Assembly: GCA_934234055.1 (NCBI GenBank)
Contig: CAKQGY010000008.1
Location: 3,234 to 67,233 of the forward strand
From: an uncultured Alphaproteobacteria bacterium
GTDB taxonomy: Bacteria; Pseudomonadota; Alphaproteobacteria; CAAHEQ01; UBA3637
Direction of reading: 5' to 3'
DNA: 64,000 nt
Of this stretch, positions 1 through 8,581 are shown one piece after another (positions within the stretch are counted from its first letter, which is position 1; each line of letters opens with the position of its first letter). The position numbers and the translations under genes were made by a program. A model generated the notes under the pieces. That model worked only from the letters and a program-made list of their open reading frames with translations, made no database searches and was not told where the DNA came from.

Positions 1-8
1 TTATGGCC

Positions 9-596
9 TTATTTTATTGTGCTGCACGCCCCGTTGTTCCAGGCCGATCCAACCCAATGCCCGCCACAAGCCTTACACCCGGCCTCGTATTTCAGCGATG
101 TGATATCCAATTCATCGCACGATTTGCAATAGCGCCATGAGTTTGAAGGTTCAGTATAGGGTGTCCCGTCTTTGGCTCTGACCGTATCGCCATATTGAAT
201 AGCGACCTGGTTATCAGGGCATTTCCAAATATAGGCATTTTCTCTTTTTCGGTTGCAGTAATTGCCTATATGAACATCTTTACCTCCGATCAGCCCTAAT
301 GGTTGGAAATTAAGCCCCTGCCCGGCCCAGTCACAGCTATGACACTTTCCGCGCAAATCCATGACTGGCTTTGTTAAAGGACAACGACAATTACCGTATA
401 TATTGACGGCCTCGGGGTCTGTGCAAGAATTATCCGGTGAGCACACCCAACCATTTAAGGAGCGGCCGGATTCAGAGCAAGCACAGGGTAATGATTTTTG
501 ATTATATGAATACTTTAATAACAATTTATAACCATTTGAAAAATAGTTATTATTCACACATACGGGGGGGGGGGGTAGTTGCTTAGAAATCTGCAT
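9..596 (-). CDS. Cysteine-rich pilin-like protein lacking the pilin helix (possibly decayed)
   Basis: This 195-residue protein has no recognisable enzyme domain. From about residue 50 it matches the C-terminal part of the pseudopilin at 39383-40699: both have a C-x-DP-x-A segment, then a G-x-C-x-CP element, an NYCNR/HYCNR element, a late C-x-x-C near LKY, and an ending of the form GxxWVGxxW-x(3)-GxC. Unlike that protein it has no hydrophobic N-terminal helix and no signal peptide. The start is supported by AAGGAGA seven bases upstream of the ATG. Codons 8-11 are a run of 12 C giving four prolines. The peptide SESGRSL (around residues 41-47) is identical to the prepilin cleavage region of the larger gene, which suggests this copy arose by deletion of the helix and central domain. 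It may be a pseudogene, a silent cassette or a phase-variable gene. Confidence 0.6.
   Translation of the reverse strand: MQISKQLPPPPVCVNNNYFSNGYKLLLKYSYNQKSLPCACSESGRSLNGWVCSPDNSCTDPEAVNIYGNCRCPLTKPVMDLRGKCHSCDWAGQGLNFQPLGLIGGKDVHIGNYCNRKRENAYIWKCPDNQVAIQYGDTVRAKDGTPYTEPSNSWRYCKSCDELDITSLKYEAGCKACGGHWVGSAWNNGACSTIK
564..575. repeat. Homopolymer of 12 G (12 C in the coding sense)
   Basis: A run of 12 G on the plus strand lies inside codons 8-11 of the pilin-like gene on the minus strand, about 20 bases after its start codon. Tracts of this kind slip during replication and can switch a gene on and off. At the present length the frame is open. Confidence 0.85.
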
Positions 597-660
597 TTAA
601 TGTCTCCTTTTAATAAAACACCGCTCTTTTGTAGCAGAAAATAATTTGTTTGTCAAGCAT

Positions 661-687
661 AAAAAAACACCGGATAAGCCAGTGTTT
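661..687 (-). terminator. Rho-independent terminator after tRNA-Val
   Basis: On the minus strand a 9-bp stem (AAACACTGG with CCGGTGTTT, loop CTTAT) is followed by a run of T. It lies just beyond the tRNA-Val 3' end and upstream of the pilin-like gene, so it would insulate that gene from the tRNA promoter. Confidence 0.75.
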
Positions 688-691
688 GAAA

Positions 692-768
692 TGGTGGGTG
701 TGGCAAGACTCGAACTTGCGACCTTTACGATGTCAACGTAACGCTCTAACCACCTGAGCTACACACCC
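692..768 (-). tRNA. tRNA-Val (GAC)
   Basis: The 77-nt cloverleaf has a 7-bp acceptor stem GGGTGTG/CACACCC, a D arm with GCTC/GAGC, anticodon stem TTACG/CGTAA with loop TTGACAT (anticodon GAC), a TTCGAGT T-loop and an encoded CCA end. A promoter sits just upstream at 781-809. Confidence 0.95.
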
Positions 769-780
769 AAAGCACTTATT

Positions 781-809
781 CTTTTACACGATTTTTTATA
801 AAAAAGCAA
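781..809 (-). promoter_or_regulatory. Promoter of tRNA-Val
   Basis: On the minus strand TTGCTT (804-809) and TAAAAG (781-786) are separated by 17 bases, ending 12 bases before the tRNA 5' end. Confidence 0.6.
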
Positions 810-935
810 GCACTTTTTTCATTTTTTTAATTATTTTTGAAATTTCTTGTTTTTACAAAGGGTTAGCAAATCAGGAAATTGTGTCCGTGGCGTTATTGGG
901 CGGATCAAAATTTCGCTTTGAATAGAAGGTATTTC

Positions 936-964
936 TTGCTTTTCTTTGATTTTTTTGATATAGT
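936..964 (+). promoter_or_regulatory. Promoter of endA-nfo
   Basis: TTGCTT (936-941), a 17-base spacer and TATAGT (959-964) precede the GGAGG ribosome binding site at 971-975. The rest of the 597-981 stretch holds only tRNA-Val and its signals. Confidence 0.6.
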
Positions 965-981
965 GCGGACGGAGGTTATTG

Positions 982-1761
982 ATGATTAAACGCCGCTATG
1001 TCGTATCGATCTTATTGATCATTATTTCTGTTTTCTTTTCAATGCGATTGTCAGCCGAAGGCAATACCACAAATGAATCGTTTGCAACGGCTAAAAAACG
1101 GTTAGAGCAAGATGTCTATTTTGATCATCGTATAACGGTCTATTGCGAAGCTGAATTTAATGAACAAAAACATGTGAAACTGCCAGTTGGATTCGAAACG
1201 GAAAAATATCGGTCGCGGGCCGAACGTATTGAGTGGGAACATATTGTCCCGGCAGAAAACTTTGGACGAACTTTTGCCGAATGGCGCAAGGGAGCGCCGA
1301 CATGTCAGGAGCCGAACGGACACCAATTTAAGGGGCGTAAGTGCGCCGAAATTGCTAATCGGGAATACCGCTTGATGCAAGCCGATATGTATAATCTATA
1401 TCCGGCGATCGGGGCTGTTAATGCTTTACGAAGTAATTATAATTTCACGCAATTTCAATCGGATGCGCCGTCCTCATTCGGAACTTGTCAAGTAAAAATA
1501 TGGGATAGAAAAGTGGAGCCCCCTGCCCCGGTACGCGGCGTTATCGGGCGAACCTATCTATATTTTGAAGCAGCTTATCCTCGCTATAAAATGAGCGATT
1601 CAAACCGAAAATTAATGCAGGCTTGGGACAAGGAATACCCTGTATCTGCGTGGGAATGTCGGCGTGCCTGTCGGATTGAAAAAATTCAAAAAAATAAAAA
1701 TAAGATACTGCGACCACGATGTCAGGATAAAAATCTGTGGCCCAAGGAGAACGAATGCTGA
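982..1761 (+). CDS. endA: Endonuclease I family secreted nuclease
   Basis: This is a non-specific DNA/RNA endonuclease of the EndA/Vvn/Dns family, expected in the periplasm or outside the cell. The 259-residue protein starts with a hydrophobic signal peptide (about residues 6-26, ending near SAEG). The catalytic stretch EWEHIVPAENFG lies at residues 84-95, with H87 the likely general base, followed by MYNLYPAIGAVN at 136-147, which carries metal-binding residues in this family. Several cysteines fit a disulfide-bonded exported fold. The ATG at 982 was chosen because GGAGG lies 6 bases upstream. The stop overlaps the start of nfo, so the two nucleases are probably co-transcribed. A likely role is using or clearing external DNA. 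Confidence 0.92.
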   Translation: MIKRRYVVSILLIIISVFFSMRLSAEGNTTNESFATAKKRLEQDVYFDHRITVYCEAEFNEQKHVKLPVGFETEKYRSRAERIEWEHIVPAENFGRTFAEWRKGAPTCQEPNGHQFKGRKCAEIANREYRLMQADMYNLYPAIGAVNALRSNYNFTQFQSDAPSSFGTCQVKIWDRKVEPPAPVRGVIGRTYLYFEAAYPRYKMSDSNRKLMQAWDKEYPVSAWECRRACRIEKIQKNKNKILRPRCQDKNLWPKENEC

Positions 1762-2591
1762 ACATCGGGTGTCATTTATCTGCGTCAAAAGGTTTCGTGC
1801 ATATGGCACAGGAAGCCATTGAAATTAAAGGAAATACTTTTCAATTTTTTACCCGGAACCCGCGCGGAAGTCAGGCCAAAGAATGGTCCCGAACAGATAT
1901 AGGTCAATTTCAAGAAATGGCCAAAGCTGCTCATTTTGCTCCGATTTTGGCTCATGCACCGTATACTTTGAATCCTGCGGCACAAGATTCTTCGGTTCGC
2001 GAGTTTGCTCAAATGGTCTTTGCCGATGATCTGAAACGTATGGAAGCCCTGCCCTACCAAATGTATAATTTTCACCCCGGCAGCCATGTCGGACAAGGAG
2101 TAAAAGCCGGAATAGAAGAAATTATTTCGATTTTAAATCAAGTTATTACACCAATACAAACAACGCGTATTTTGTTAGAAACAATGTCAGGAAAAGGAAC
2201 GGAGATCGGATCACGCTTTGAAGAATTAGGCGCTATTATTGACGGAGTACACCATGCGGATAAATTAGGTGTTTGTTTGGATACTTGTCATGTATTTTCT
2301 GCCGGTTATGATATTGTCAATCATTTGGATGGGGTATTGTCCGAGTTTGATAAAATCATCGGTTTAGATCGCCTGTATGCAATACATCTGAATGATAGCT
2401 TGACACCGTTTGGGGCACATAAAGATCGTCACGAAAAAATTGGGAAAGGTCAAATCGGGCTGCCGGCGTTGATCAACCTGATCAATCACCCGGCATTGCG
2501 TGATAAACCGTTCTATTTAGAAACCCCTCAAGAGGCATTATCCGGCTATGCCGACGAGATAAAATTATTAAAGGATAACTTTAATTTTTAA
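1755..2591 (+). CDS. nfo: Deoxyribonuclease IV (AP endonuclease)
   Basis: Endonuclease IV cuts DNA 5' to abasic sites and removes blocked 3' ends in base-excision repair in the cytoplasm. The 278-residue protein has the usual TIM-barrel length. All nine ligands of the trinuclear zinc site can be placed: H67, H107, E142, D176, H179, H211, D224, H226 and E256. The start ATG at 1755 follows AAGGAGA and overlaps the endA stop, so translation is probably coupled. No terminator is obvious in the short gap before the convergent accD. Confidence 0.97.
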   Translation: MLNIGCHLSASKGFVHMAQEAIEIKGNTFQFFTRNPRGSQAKEWSRTDIGQFQEMAKAAHFAPILAHAPYTLNPAAQDSSVREFAQMVFADDLKRMEALPYQMYNFHPGSHVGQGVKAGIEEIISILNQVITPIQTTRILLETMSGKGTEIGSRFEELGAIIDGVHHADKLGVCLDTCHVFSAGYDIVNHLDGVLSEFDKIIGLDRLYAIHLNDSLTPFGAHKDRHEKIGKGQIGLPALINLINHPALRDKPFYLETPQEALSGYADEIKLLKDNFNF

Positions 2592-2614
2592 ATATAAGAT
2601 ATTGAAAAAAATAC

Positions 2615-3460
2615 TTATTTCATTAGCAAACAGAGTATTTGTTTCAGAGCACTTCTCAACTTGTGCCGGTGGACGACTTGATCAATCATACCATGTTCCA
2701 GCAGGTATTCAGACCTTTGGAAATCATCAGGCAGTTTTTGATGTATCGTTTGCTCTATAACCCGGGCACCGGCAAAACCGATAATAGCCTTCGGCTCGGC
2801 CAGTGTAATATCACCCAGCATGGCAAATGAGGCTGTGACTCCGCCCGTCGTTGGGTTGGTCAGAATAACAATATAGGGTAATTTTTTCTTTTTCAGCCGA
2901 TCCACGGCTATTGTCGTGCGTACCATCTGCATCAGAGAGAGCATTCCCTCTTGCATACGAGCACCACCCGAAGCCGGGATTAAAATCAACGCAGCCTCTT
3001 GTAACATCGCCAATTGAGCGGCTGTGACAATTGCCTCACCCACCGCTGTTCCCATAGACCCCCCCATAAAAGCAAAATTGAATACCCCAATGACAACAGG
3101 GTGCCCCCCTATTTTTCCATGAGCCACCGAAATGGCGTCTTCGGTATGGTTTTTTTTACGTGAATCTTTTAGGCGATCCTGGTATTTTTTCAAGTCAACA
3201 AAATGAATTGGGTCTTCTTTAACCTTAGGTAATTGAACCAGCGTATATTTTCCCTGATCAAACAACATTTCCAAGCGCCGAGGAACCGGCAATTGAAAAT
3301 GAAAAGAACACCGAGGGCATACATAATCAGCTTTTTCAATTTCCTCATGAAAAAGCATCATACCACAAGCCGGGCAACGATCCCAAAAATCTGCAGGCAC
3401 ATCGGTATGGATCTGCGTCTTTTTAACGGTATTTCGGGTTAAATTTGTGATCCAATTCAT
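2615..3460 (-). CDS. accD: Acetyl-CoA carboxylase carboxyltransferase beta subunit
   Basis: With AccA it transfers the carboxyl group from biotin to acetyl-CoA, giving malonyl-CoA for fatty-acid synthesis. The 281-residue protein has the N-terminal zinc finger (C29, C32, C48, C51) and the crotonase-like core with GGSMGTAVGEAI, SGGARMQEG and TNPTTGGVTASFAMLGD. It lies 10 bases after the HU/IHF gene with no clear ribosome binding site, so coupling or co-transcription is likely. The biotin carrier and carboxylase are at 10853-12625; AccA is not in this window. Confidence 0.97.
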   Translation of the reverse strand: MNWITNLTRNTVKKTQIHTDVPADFWDRCPACGMMLFHEEIEKADYVCPRCSFHFQLPVPRRLEMLFDQGKYTLVQLPKVKEDPIHFVDLKKYQDRLKDSRKKNHTEDAISVAHGKIGGHPVVIGVFNFAFMGGSMGTAVGEAIVTAAQLAMLQEAALILIPASGGARMQEGMLSLMQMVRTTIAVDRLKKKKLPYIVILTNPTTGGVTASFAMLGDITLAEPKAIIGFAGARVIEQTIHQKLPDDFQRSEYLLEHGMIDQVVHRHKLRSALKQILCLLMK

Positions 3461-3470
3461 TGAAAATAAA

Positions 3471-3749
3471 CTACTTTTTATTTAATGCATCTTTAACGGC
3501 TTTACCGGCTTTGAAGAATGGAACTCGTTTAACACCGATTTCCACACTTTCACCTGTCTTGGGATTACGGGCTTTTCTGGGTTTGCGTGTGCGCACGGAC
3601 AAAACGCCGAAGCCACGCAATTCAACGCGCTTACCGGCTGACAAAGCCTTGATAATCGAATCCAAAACAGTTGTCACGGCCCGTTCTGCGTTCGTATGGG
3701 TCAGATTTTCTTTTGCAGCCACTTGGGCAATCAATTCGGATTTAATCAT
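3471..3749 (-). CDS. ihfB: HU/IHF family DNA-binding protein, IHF beta-like
   Basis: A 92-residue nucleoid protein of the HU/IHF fold. It begins with MIKSELI, typical of IHF beta, and contains RGFGVLSVR and RNPKTGE, the loop leading into the DNA-intercalating arm. The end VPFFKAGKAVKDAL also fits IHF beta. IHF normally works as a heterodimer with IHF alpha, which is not seen here, so a HU role cannot be excluded. The ATG is preceded by AAGGAG. A promoter with a perfect TTGACA lies just upstream at 3783-3811. Confidence 0.85.
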   Translation of the reverse strand: MIKSELIAQVAAKENLTHTNAERAVTTVLDSIIKALSAGKRVELRGFGVLSVRTRKPRKARNPKTGESVEIGVKRVPFFKAGKAVKDALNKK

Positions 3750-3782
3750 TTTGAACTCCTTTTATTATAAAATGATAACCTT

Positions 3783-3811
3783 CTTTTACTTGATTTTTCC
3801 TCTAATGTCAA
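3783..3811 (-). promoter_or_regulatory. Promoter of the IHF-like gene
   Basis: On the minus strand a perfect TTGACA (3806-3811) is followed after 17 bases by TAAAAG (3783-3788). It lies between atpG and the IHF-like gene, so that gene need not depend on readthrough from the ATPase operon. Confidence 0.55.
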
Positions 3812-3824
3812 GTGATATAATGAC

Positions 3825-4721
3825 TTAGCGATTCTTTTTTTCTTTCTTTTTTAGACTTTCTGCACCTGAAACAATATCAATTAACTCGTCCGTAATGCCG
3901 GTTTGACGGAGTTGTTGATAGCTCAAATTCATATTTTCCAAAGACTCATCAATATTTTTTTCTGCTTGCTGCATATTGACCATACGGGTGTAATGCTCGG
4001 CTGCTAAAGAAGCAGTCAACGCACCACCCAAAACAACCGTCAAATACTCGTTCGTCAGGGACTTTAAGAGGGTTAAATGGTCTGCGGTTATCAAAGGAAG
4101 CGTTCGACCATTCCACTTTTCTTGTTTTAATTTTTTCATATCCGTCGCCGGCAGCGGCATTAATTGAACGCGACTTATTTTCTGAGATTCACCAGATTTT
4201 TTATATGTGAAATAGACCCAGACTCGATCAAATTTTTCCTGTTGAATCAAAGTGTTGATTTTTAATAAGACGACATCTGTGATCGTGGCAATTTCTTTAA
4301 GCGAGTTCATAATGGCATAGCCTGCGGCGACTTGTAATTTCGCCGATTCGGCCAACAGATGAACACGCTTGCCGATGCAAATGAATTGAGCATCCGACAA
4401 GGCTTTTTGTTCGCGTAAATCCTGCCTGGCAAATGAGACTACATCACGGTTAAAGCGACCGACAAGACCGTTATCTGTGCCCACCAAGATGGATAATGTT
4501 TTGCCCCCTGACGGCAGTTCGCGTCGAAAAGGATATTGAAAGCGATCGTCTTGCATCAGTCCCGCGAATGCCGACCGAACCGTCAATCCGTATTCGTCCA
4601 ACGATTTTAGGGCTTTTTCATAAGGACCTATACTGACAGACGAGAGCATCTTCATCGTGCTGACAATATCACGTAGATCTGTTGTTGTCTTTATTCGTTT
4701 GTTCAACGCTTCCAAGGTCAT
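3825..4721 (-). CDS. atpG: N-type ATPase F1 gamma subunit
   Basis: Gamma is the central shaft coupling catalysis in alpha3beta3 to rotation of the c ring. The 298-residue protein starts with TLEALNKRIKTTTDLRDIVSTMKM, the N-terminal coiled-coil helix, quoted here in part, and ends with a helix containing AAEHYTRMVNMQQA. Between them is the Rossmann-like domain with VGTDNGLVGRFN in place of the usual SDRGLCGGFN. It is last in the nine-gene operon; its start overlaps the atpA stop by four bases. The position at the end, after atpA, is the hallmark order of N-ATPases. Confidence 0.93.
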   Translation of the reverse strand: MTLEALNKRIKTTTDLRDIVSTMKMLSSVSIGPYEKALKSLDEYGLTVRSAFAGLMQDDRFQYPFRRELPSGGKTLSILVGTDNGLVGRFNRDVVSFARQDLREQKALSDAQFICIGKRVHLLAESAKLQVAAGYAIMNSLKEIATITDVVLLKINTLIQQEKFDRVWVYFTYKKSGESQKISRVQLMPLPATDMKKLKQEKWNGRTLPLITADHLTLLKSLTNEYLTVVLGGALTASLAAEHYTRMVNMQQAEKNIDESLENMNLSYQQLRQTGITDELIDIVSGAESLKKKEKKNR

Positions 4722-6238
4722 TCAAACAGTTCCTTATGTGCTGTCAAAGCTGCTTTAATACCGGTCAATATTTTATTTTGCATGTCTGGTGTCAATTTTT
4801 CCTTTTTGGAAATAGCACTGATGGCCGTTGAAAATTGGCGATGAAGTGTTTGAATGATAATTTGTTGAGCATTATTGATTTTGCCTTCGAGTACATTATC
4901 CAACAATCCTGCATTTGTCGCCATAAAGACTGCAATTTGATCTGCAACTGACATCGGCGAGTATTGAATTTGTTGCAATACGGACCGAATAGCCCGCCCC
5001 CGTTTCAAGCGACCGGCCGTTTCAGGATCCATTTGGGTTCCGAATTTAGCAAAAGATTCCAACTCTTCAAATTGTGAAAAGAAGAGTTTAAGAGGTCCGA
5101 CCAGGCTCCGATAAGCCGGTAGCTGCGCATCCCCACCGACCCGGGAGACAGATCGCCCCGTATCAATGGCGGGTAAAATCCCCTTTTGGAACAGTGCGGT
5201 AGACAGATAAATCTGTCCATCCGTAATAGAAATAATATTCGTCGGAATATAGGCCGATATATTTCCGGCTTCGGTTGCCACAATCGGCAAAGCCGTCAAT
5301 GATCCGCCACCGTACTCCGGTCGCAGATGTGTTGAACGCTCCAATAAGCGGGAATGAATATAGAAAATATCCCCCGGAAAAGCCTCTCGTCCCGGAGGTG
5401 TCCGCAATAATAACGAAAGCTGCCGATAGGCACGGGCATGAGCCGTTAAATCATCATAAATAATTAAAACATCTTTCCCATGAGCCATAAACCACTCACC
5501 AATGGAAGTGGCCGCATAGGGAGCAATATATTGGAGACCCGCCTCATCATCACCACCGGCAATAACCACGATAGTTTGTTTCATCACGCCATATTTTTCC
5601 AAGTCTGCAATAACGCGCGCTGTGCCGGAAGCACGCTGCCCGATGGCACAATAAATACAGATCACACCGGTGTCCTTTTGATTGATAATGGTATCCAAGG
5701 CAATCGCAGTTTTACCGGTCTGGCGGTCACCCAGAATCAATTCACGTTGTCCACGGCCAATGGGGGTAAAAGAATCAATGGCTTTCAAGCCGGTTTGAAG
5801 GGGAGTATCCACCGGAGCACGGTGCATAATCGGCGGTGATTCACGCTCTACGGGATAAGTCTCGGTAGTTGCGACAGAACCTTTGTTATCCAACGGTTGC
5901 CCCAGCGGATTGATAACCCGCCCCAGCAATCCTTCACCGACCGGGACATCCAGCATTCGATTTGTTCGTTTGGCACGATCACCGGCTTTTAAATGATCGG
6001 CATTCGTTAAAAAGATAACCCCGACATGATTTTCATTCAGGCTTTGAACCATACCGACAGTATCTCCTTTGAAAGTCAACAATTCATTCATTTTGACTTT
6101 GGAAAGGCCGGAAACCTCTGCCGTTCCCGAAGCAATGGATACGATCGTGCTGACCTCGGAAACTTTCAAATCGTTTTGAGTGGCTTGAATAGTTTTTTGA
6201 ATGATTTTTTTGGCCTCCGCCGATGCATTTTTTAACAT
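4718..6238 (-). CDS. atpA: N-type ATPase F1 alpha subunit
   Basis: Non-catalytic nucleotide-binding subunit of the F1 head. The 506-residue protein has a Walker A GDRQTGKT at residues 170-177 and the arginine-finger segment SVSRVGGDAQ. Length is normal for alpha. It starts with GAGGAAAAT upstream of the ATG and lies 7 bases after atpF. It differs clearly from the second alpha in this window (52686-54497), which carries an extra N-terminal domain, so the two belong to different enzymes. Confidence 0.95.
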   Translation of the reverse strand: MLKNASAEAKKIIQKTIQATQNDLKVSEVSTIVSIASGTAEVSGLSKVKMNELLTFKGDTVGMVQSLNENHVGVIFLTNADHLKAGDRAKRTNRMLDVPVGEGLLGRVINPLGQPLDNKGSVATTETYPVERESPPIMHRAPVDTPLQTGLKAIDSFTPIGRGQRELILGDRQTGKTAIALDTIINQKDTGVICIYCAIGQRASGTARVIADLEKYGVMKQTIVVIAGGDDEAGLQYIAPYAATSIGEWFMAHGKDVLIIYDDLTAHARAYRQLSLLLRTPPGREAFPGDIFYIHSRLLERSTHLRPEYGGGSLTALPIVATEAGNISAYIPTNIISITDGQIYLSTALFQKGILPAIDTGRSVSRVGGDAQLPAYRSLVGPLKLFFSQFEELESFAKFGTQMDPETAGRLKRGRAIRSVLQQIQYSPMSVADQIAVFMATNAGLLDNVLEGKINNAQQIIIQTLHRQFSTAISAISKKEKLTPDMQNKILTGIKAALTAHKELFE

Positions 6239-6245
6239 ATTTTCC

Positions 6246-7022
6246 TCATTCTTTATCGATGATTAATCCGGCAAGTGCCGCGTTTAAATTGCTTTCAAAA
6301 GTATCCAGATAAGTTTTCAGATTCCATTCTAAAACCGTTTCTCCGATTTCCAGCTCAAGGCCTAATATCAGATCCGGGGTAACCGTAAATTGAATGGACT
6401 CCGCATCAATAAAAGAAAACTTTTTTGCCAGAAAGTTGACTATTGTTTCAGCCTCTTTATCAGATAAAGCAACAGATGAACGGACGATGACAACATTTTG
6501 TTTATTAAAGGTATTTTTTATGCTCGTTATTTCTTTTTTAGACAAGGAATCAACTTTTTTTTCAAATAAAGTAATTGCCTGCTTCATGGGTGATAATCCC
6601 GACATATCCGATAAAACCTTGCGCGACATATCCATAAAATTATGAGCCATTAAATCGCGGATTTCCACTTGTAAAGAAGCGGTTTCCCGATTAAGGTTTT
6701 TTTGCAATGCTTGTCGATGTTGTTCCCCTTCCCAATCGATCTGAGCTTCTTGTTCCGCTTTCATTTTGGTGAGTGCCGCGAATAAATCCTCTTGACGAGA
6801 TTGCTTTTCCGCATTCCATCTGTCAATTTTCTTCTCAAGCTCAATCTGTTGCTTTTGTGCCGCTTTGGCCATATCTTCGGCATTTTTCACTTTGTCATTG
6901 ATATAGGCCTGTCGCTTTTCAACCACAGAGATGATCGGTTGATACAAAAATCGTTTCATCAACCATATCAACACAAATAAATTGACAATCTGGGCAATAA
7001 AAACGCCCCAATTAAATCCCAT
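6246..7022 (-). CDS. atpF: N-type ATPase subunit b with C-terminal delta-like domain
   Basis: Stator subunit linking Fo to F1. The 258-residue protein has one membrane helix (about 5-25), a long charged coiled coil (about 35-150) and a C-terminal domain of about 90 residues. That last part resembles the C-terminal domain of subunit delta: a TPDLILGLELEIGE segment followed by a terminal helix, like the D-P-x-L-x-GG-x(4)-G-D pattern of AtpH. An ordinary b subunit is about 160 residues, and no atpH is present in this operon, so the delta function is probably supplied by this fusion, as is usual for this ATPase type. Confidence 0.9.
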   Translation of the reverse strand: MGFNWGVFIAQIVNLFVLIWLMKRFLYQPIISVVEKRQAYINDKVKNAEDMAKAAQKQQIELEKKIDRWNAEKQSRQEDLFAALTKMKAEQEAQIDWEGEQHRQALQKNLNRETASLQVEIRDLMAHNFMDMSRKVLSDMSGLSPMKQAITLFEKKVDSLSKKEITSIKNTFNKQNVVIVRSSVALSDKEAETIVNFLAKKFSFIDAESIQFTVTPDLILGLELEIGETVLEWNLKTYLDTFESNLNAALAGLIIDKE

Positions 7023-7040
7023 AATCGGGCTCCTTTACTC

Positions 7041-7328
7041 TTATTTCGCTGCTAATTCCGCTGCCATTTTGGCATAGTTCCAAAACGGATTAAAATACAT
7101 AATTAAAACAGTCACAACAAATGCATAAATGGCTGTCGATTCGACCATGGCCATAGACACAAACAAAGTCCGCGTAATAGTATTGGCCTCGTCCGGTTGT
7201 TGAGCAATAGCGCGCAAAGCATTTGCAGCAGCATTACCTTCGCCCAACCCGGGCCCAATCCCGCCGATTGAAATGCACAACCCCGCCGATAAGACCGACA
7301 TAGCTCCGATTAAAGTAATTGCATCCAT
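7041..7328 (-). CDS. atpE: N-type ATPase rotor subunit c, two carboxylates
   Basis: The 95-residue hairpin of two membrane helices forms the ion-carrying rotor ring. Helix 1 contains GPGLGEGN with E30, helix 2 contains MVESTAIY with E63, S64, T65 and Y68. The spacing matches the sodium site of the Ilyobacter c ring (Q32, V63, E65, S66, Y70), but Gln is replaced by Glu, giving two acids per site. This is known in N-type c subunits. Whether Na+ or H+ is moved cannot be settled from sequence. The ATG is preceded by GAAAGGAG. Confidence 0.95.
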   Translation of the reverse strand: MDAITLIGAMSVLSAGLCISIGGIGPGLGEGNAAANALRAIAQQPDEANTITRTLFVSMAMVESTAIYAFVVTVLIMYFNPFWNYAKMAAELAAK

Positions 7329-7343
7329 TTTATTTCTCCTTTC

Positions 7344-8234
7344 TTAAATATTTTCTAAATGGTCTACATAGTGTGTATGTGGGCCGACCGAAGACACATA
7401 CACAATCGCCAGCAAAGCGAAAATATATGCCTGAATCGTCCCGGTTATCAACCCCAGAATTTGAAGCGGTAATGGCACTAACATAGGTGCCAACATCATC
7501 AGAACTGAGGCAATAATTGCGCCACTGAGCATATTTCCGTATAACCGGAAAGCCAGCGAAAATGTGGAAGAAAAATCGCTTAAAATATTTAACGGCAACA
7601 TAATCGGTGTCGGGTTTATGTATTTTTTAAGGTAGCCGATAATACCGGCATTACGAATACCATAGATCGGCATTGCACAAAAAACACACAGCGAAAATGC
7701 CAGCGTCGTAGATAAAGAGGCTGTCGGTGCCTGAAACCAAGGAATAATGGTCAGTAAATTACTCATTCCTATAAATAGAAAGAAAGTCCCCATAATCGGC
7801 AAATAACGTGCCGGATTATCACCACTGACTTCTTTGATTTGAGACCTGATTGTCATAACAATCATTTCCAACACCGTTTGAACGGATGATACACGCAAAT
7901 CGGTTGATAATTTTCGTGTGACCAATGCTGAAATAACCGTCAAAACCCCCATAACCAGCCAGGAATAAAAAATTGTGCCCCCAATCTTTACCGGGCCGAT
8001 AGAAAAAACAATCGTCGTATCCAAATCCTGTAAATCCAAGCCGGCGCTTTCTGCCCCTGTCGAGGTAATAGCACTCCACCACACGGTGATAATTAAAAAA
8101 AGTAATAATCCCCGGCCAATAGCATTTTTTACCCAAAACAACGATCCCACACACAGAGCCGCCATCACCACCGCCGACAGAAAAACCGACAACGTTAAAT
8201 CTATATTTCCAATCTGAAATACAGTGGTGTTCAT
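7344..8234 (-). CDS. atpB: N-type ATPase Fo subunit a
   Basis: Stator membrane subunit with the ion half-channels. The 296-residue protein has about six membrane helices, and the essential arginine lies in LAFRLYGNMLSGAII. An N-terminal stretch with three hydrophobic segments precedes the usual core. The start overlaps the end of atpR by four bases. It lies 15 bases upstream of atpE, consistent with coordinated Fo synthesis. Confidence 0.94.
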   Translation of the reverse strand: MNTTVFQIGNIDLTLSVFLSAVVMAALCVGSLFWVKNAIGRGLLLFLIITVWWSAITSTGAESAGLDLQDLDTTIVFSIGPVKIGGTIFYSWLVMGVLTVISALVTRKLSTDLRVSSVQTVLEMIVMTIRSQIKEVSGDNPARYLPIMGTFFLFIGMSNLLTIIPWFQAPTASLSTTLAFSLCVFCAMPIYGIRNAGIIGYLKKYINPTPIMLPLNILSDFSSTFSLAFRLYGNMLSGAIIASVLMMLAPMLVPLPLQILGLITGTIQAYIFALLAIVYVSSVGPHTHYVDHLENI

Positions 8235-8581
8235 CTTTTTGATTTTCCTTGCTTATTAAAAGATTTTTCCAATTGTTTCTGCTCTATTTTAGAGGAATTT
8301 TGGAAAACTGTCAACCGTAAAATCAAAAAGCGGCCAATTCCAAAACCGCAAAACATCACTAAAAATCGGCCCGCATGGCCACCCGAAAGCAGCAGCATAC
8401 CGAAAATCAGTAAGAAAATTCGGCAAAAAAATGAAAAAGTCAAAAATGTATTTTTATATTTGACCCGGGGCAACAAAGAGACCGTCCGCCACAGCAAATA
8501 CATCGCTATACACGCACATCCGAGTCCTAAAATAAAGGATATTCCAATCATTTCCCAAGACATATGCAGATCAATATTCAT
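8231..8581 (-). CDS. atpR: N-ATPase accessory membrane protein AtpR
   Basis: A 116-residue protein with three membrane segments (about 12-30, 43-62, 67-88) and a basic C-terminal tail. The place in the order D-C-Q-R-B-E-F-A-G identifies it as AtpR, a subunit found only with N-type ATPases. Its role is not settled; proposals concern assembly of the c ring or the ion-binding site. Start overlaps the atpQ stop and its own stop overlaps atpB, so the Fo genes are tightly coupled. Confidence 0.88.
   Translation of the reverse strand: MNIDLHMSWEMIGISFILGLGCACIAMYLLWRTVSLLPRVKYKNTFLTFSFFCRIFLLIFGMLLLSGGHAGRFLVMFCGFGIGRFLILRLTVFQNSSKIEQKQLEKSFNKQGKSKR

Noticed and set aside
1102..1380. Antisense frame in endA
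   Set aside because: No coding features; shadow of a well-supported gene.
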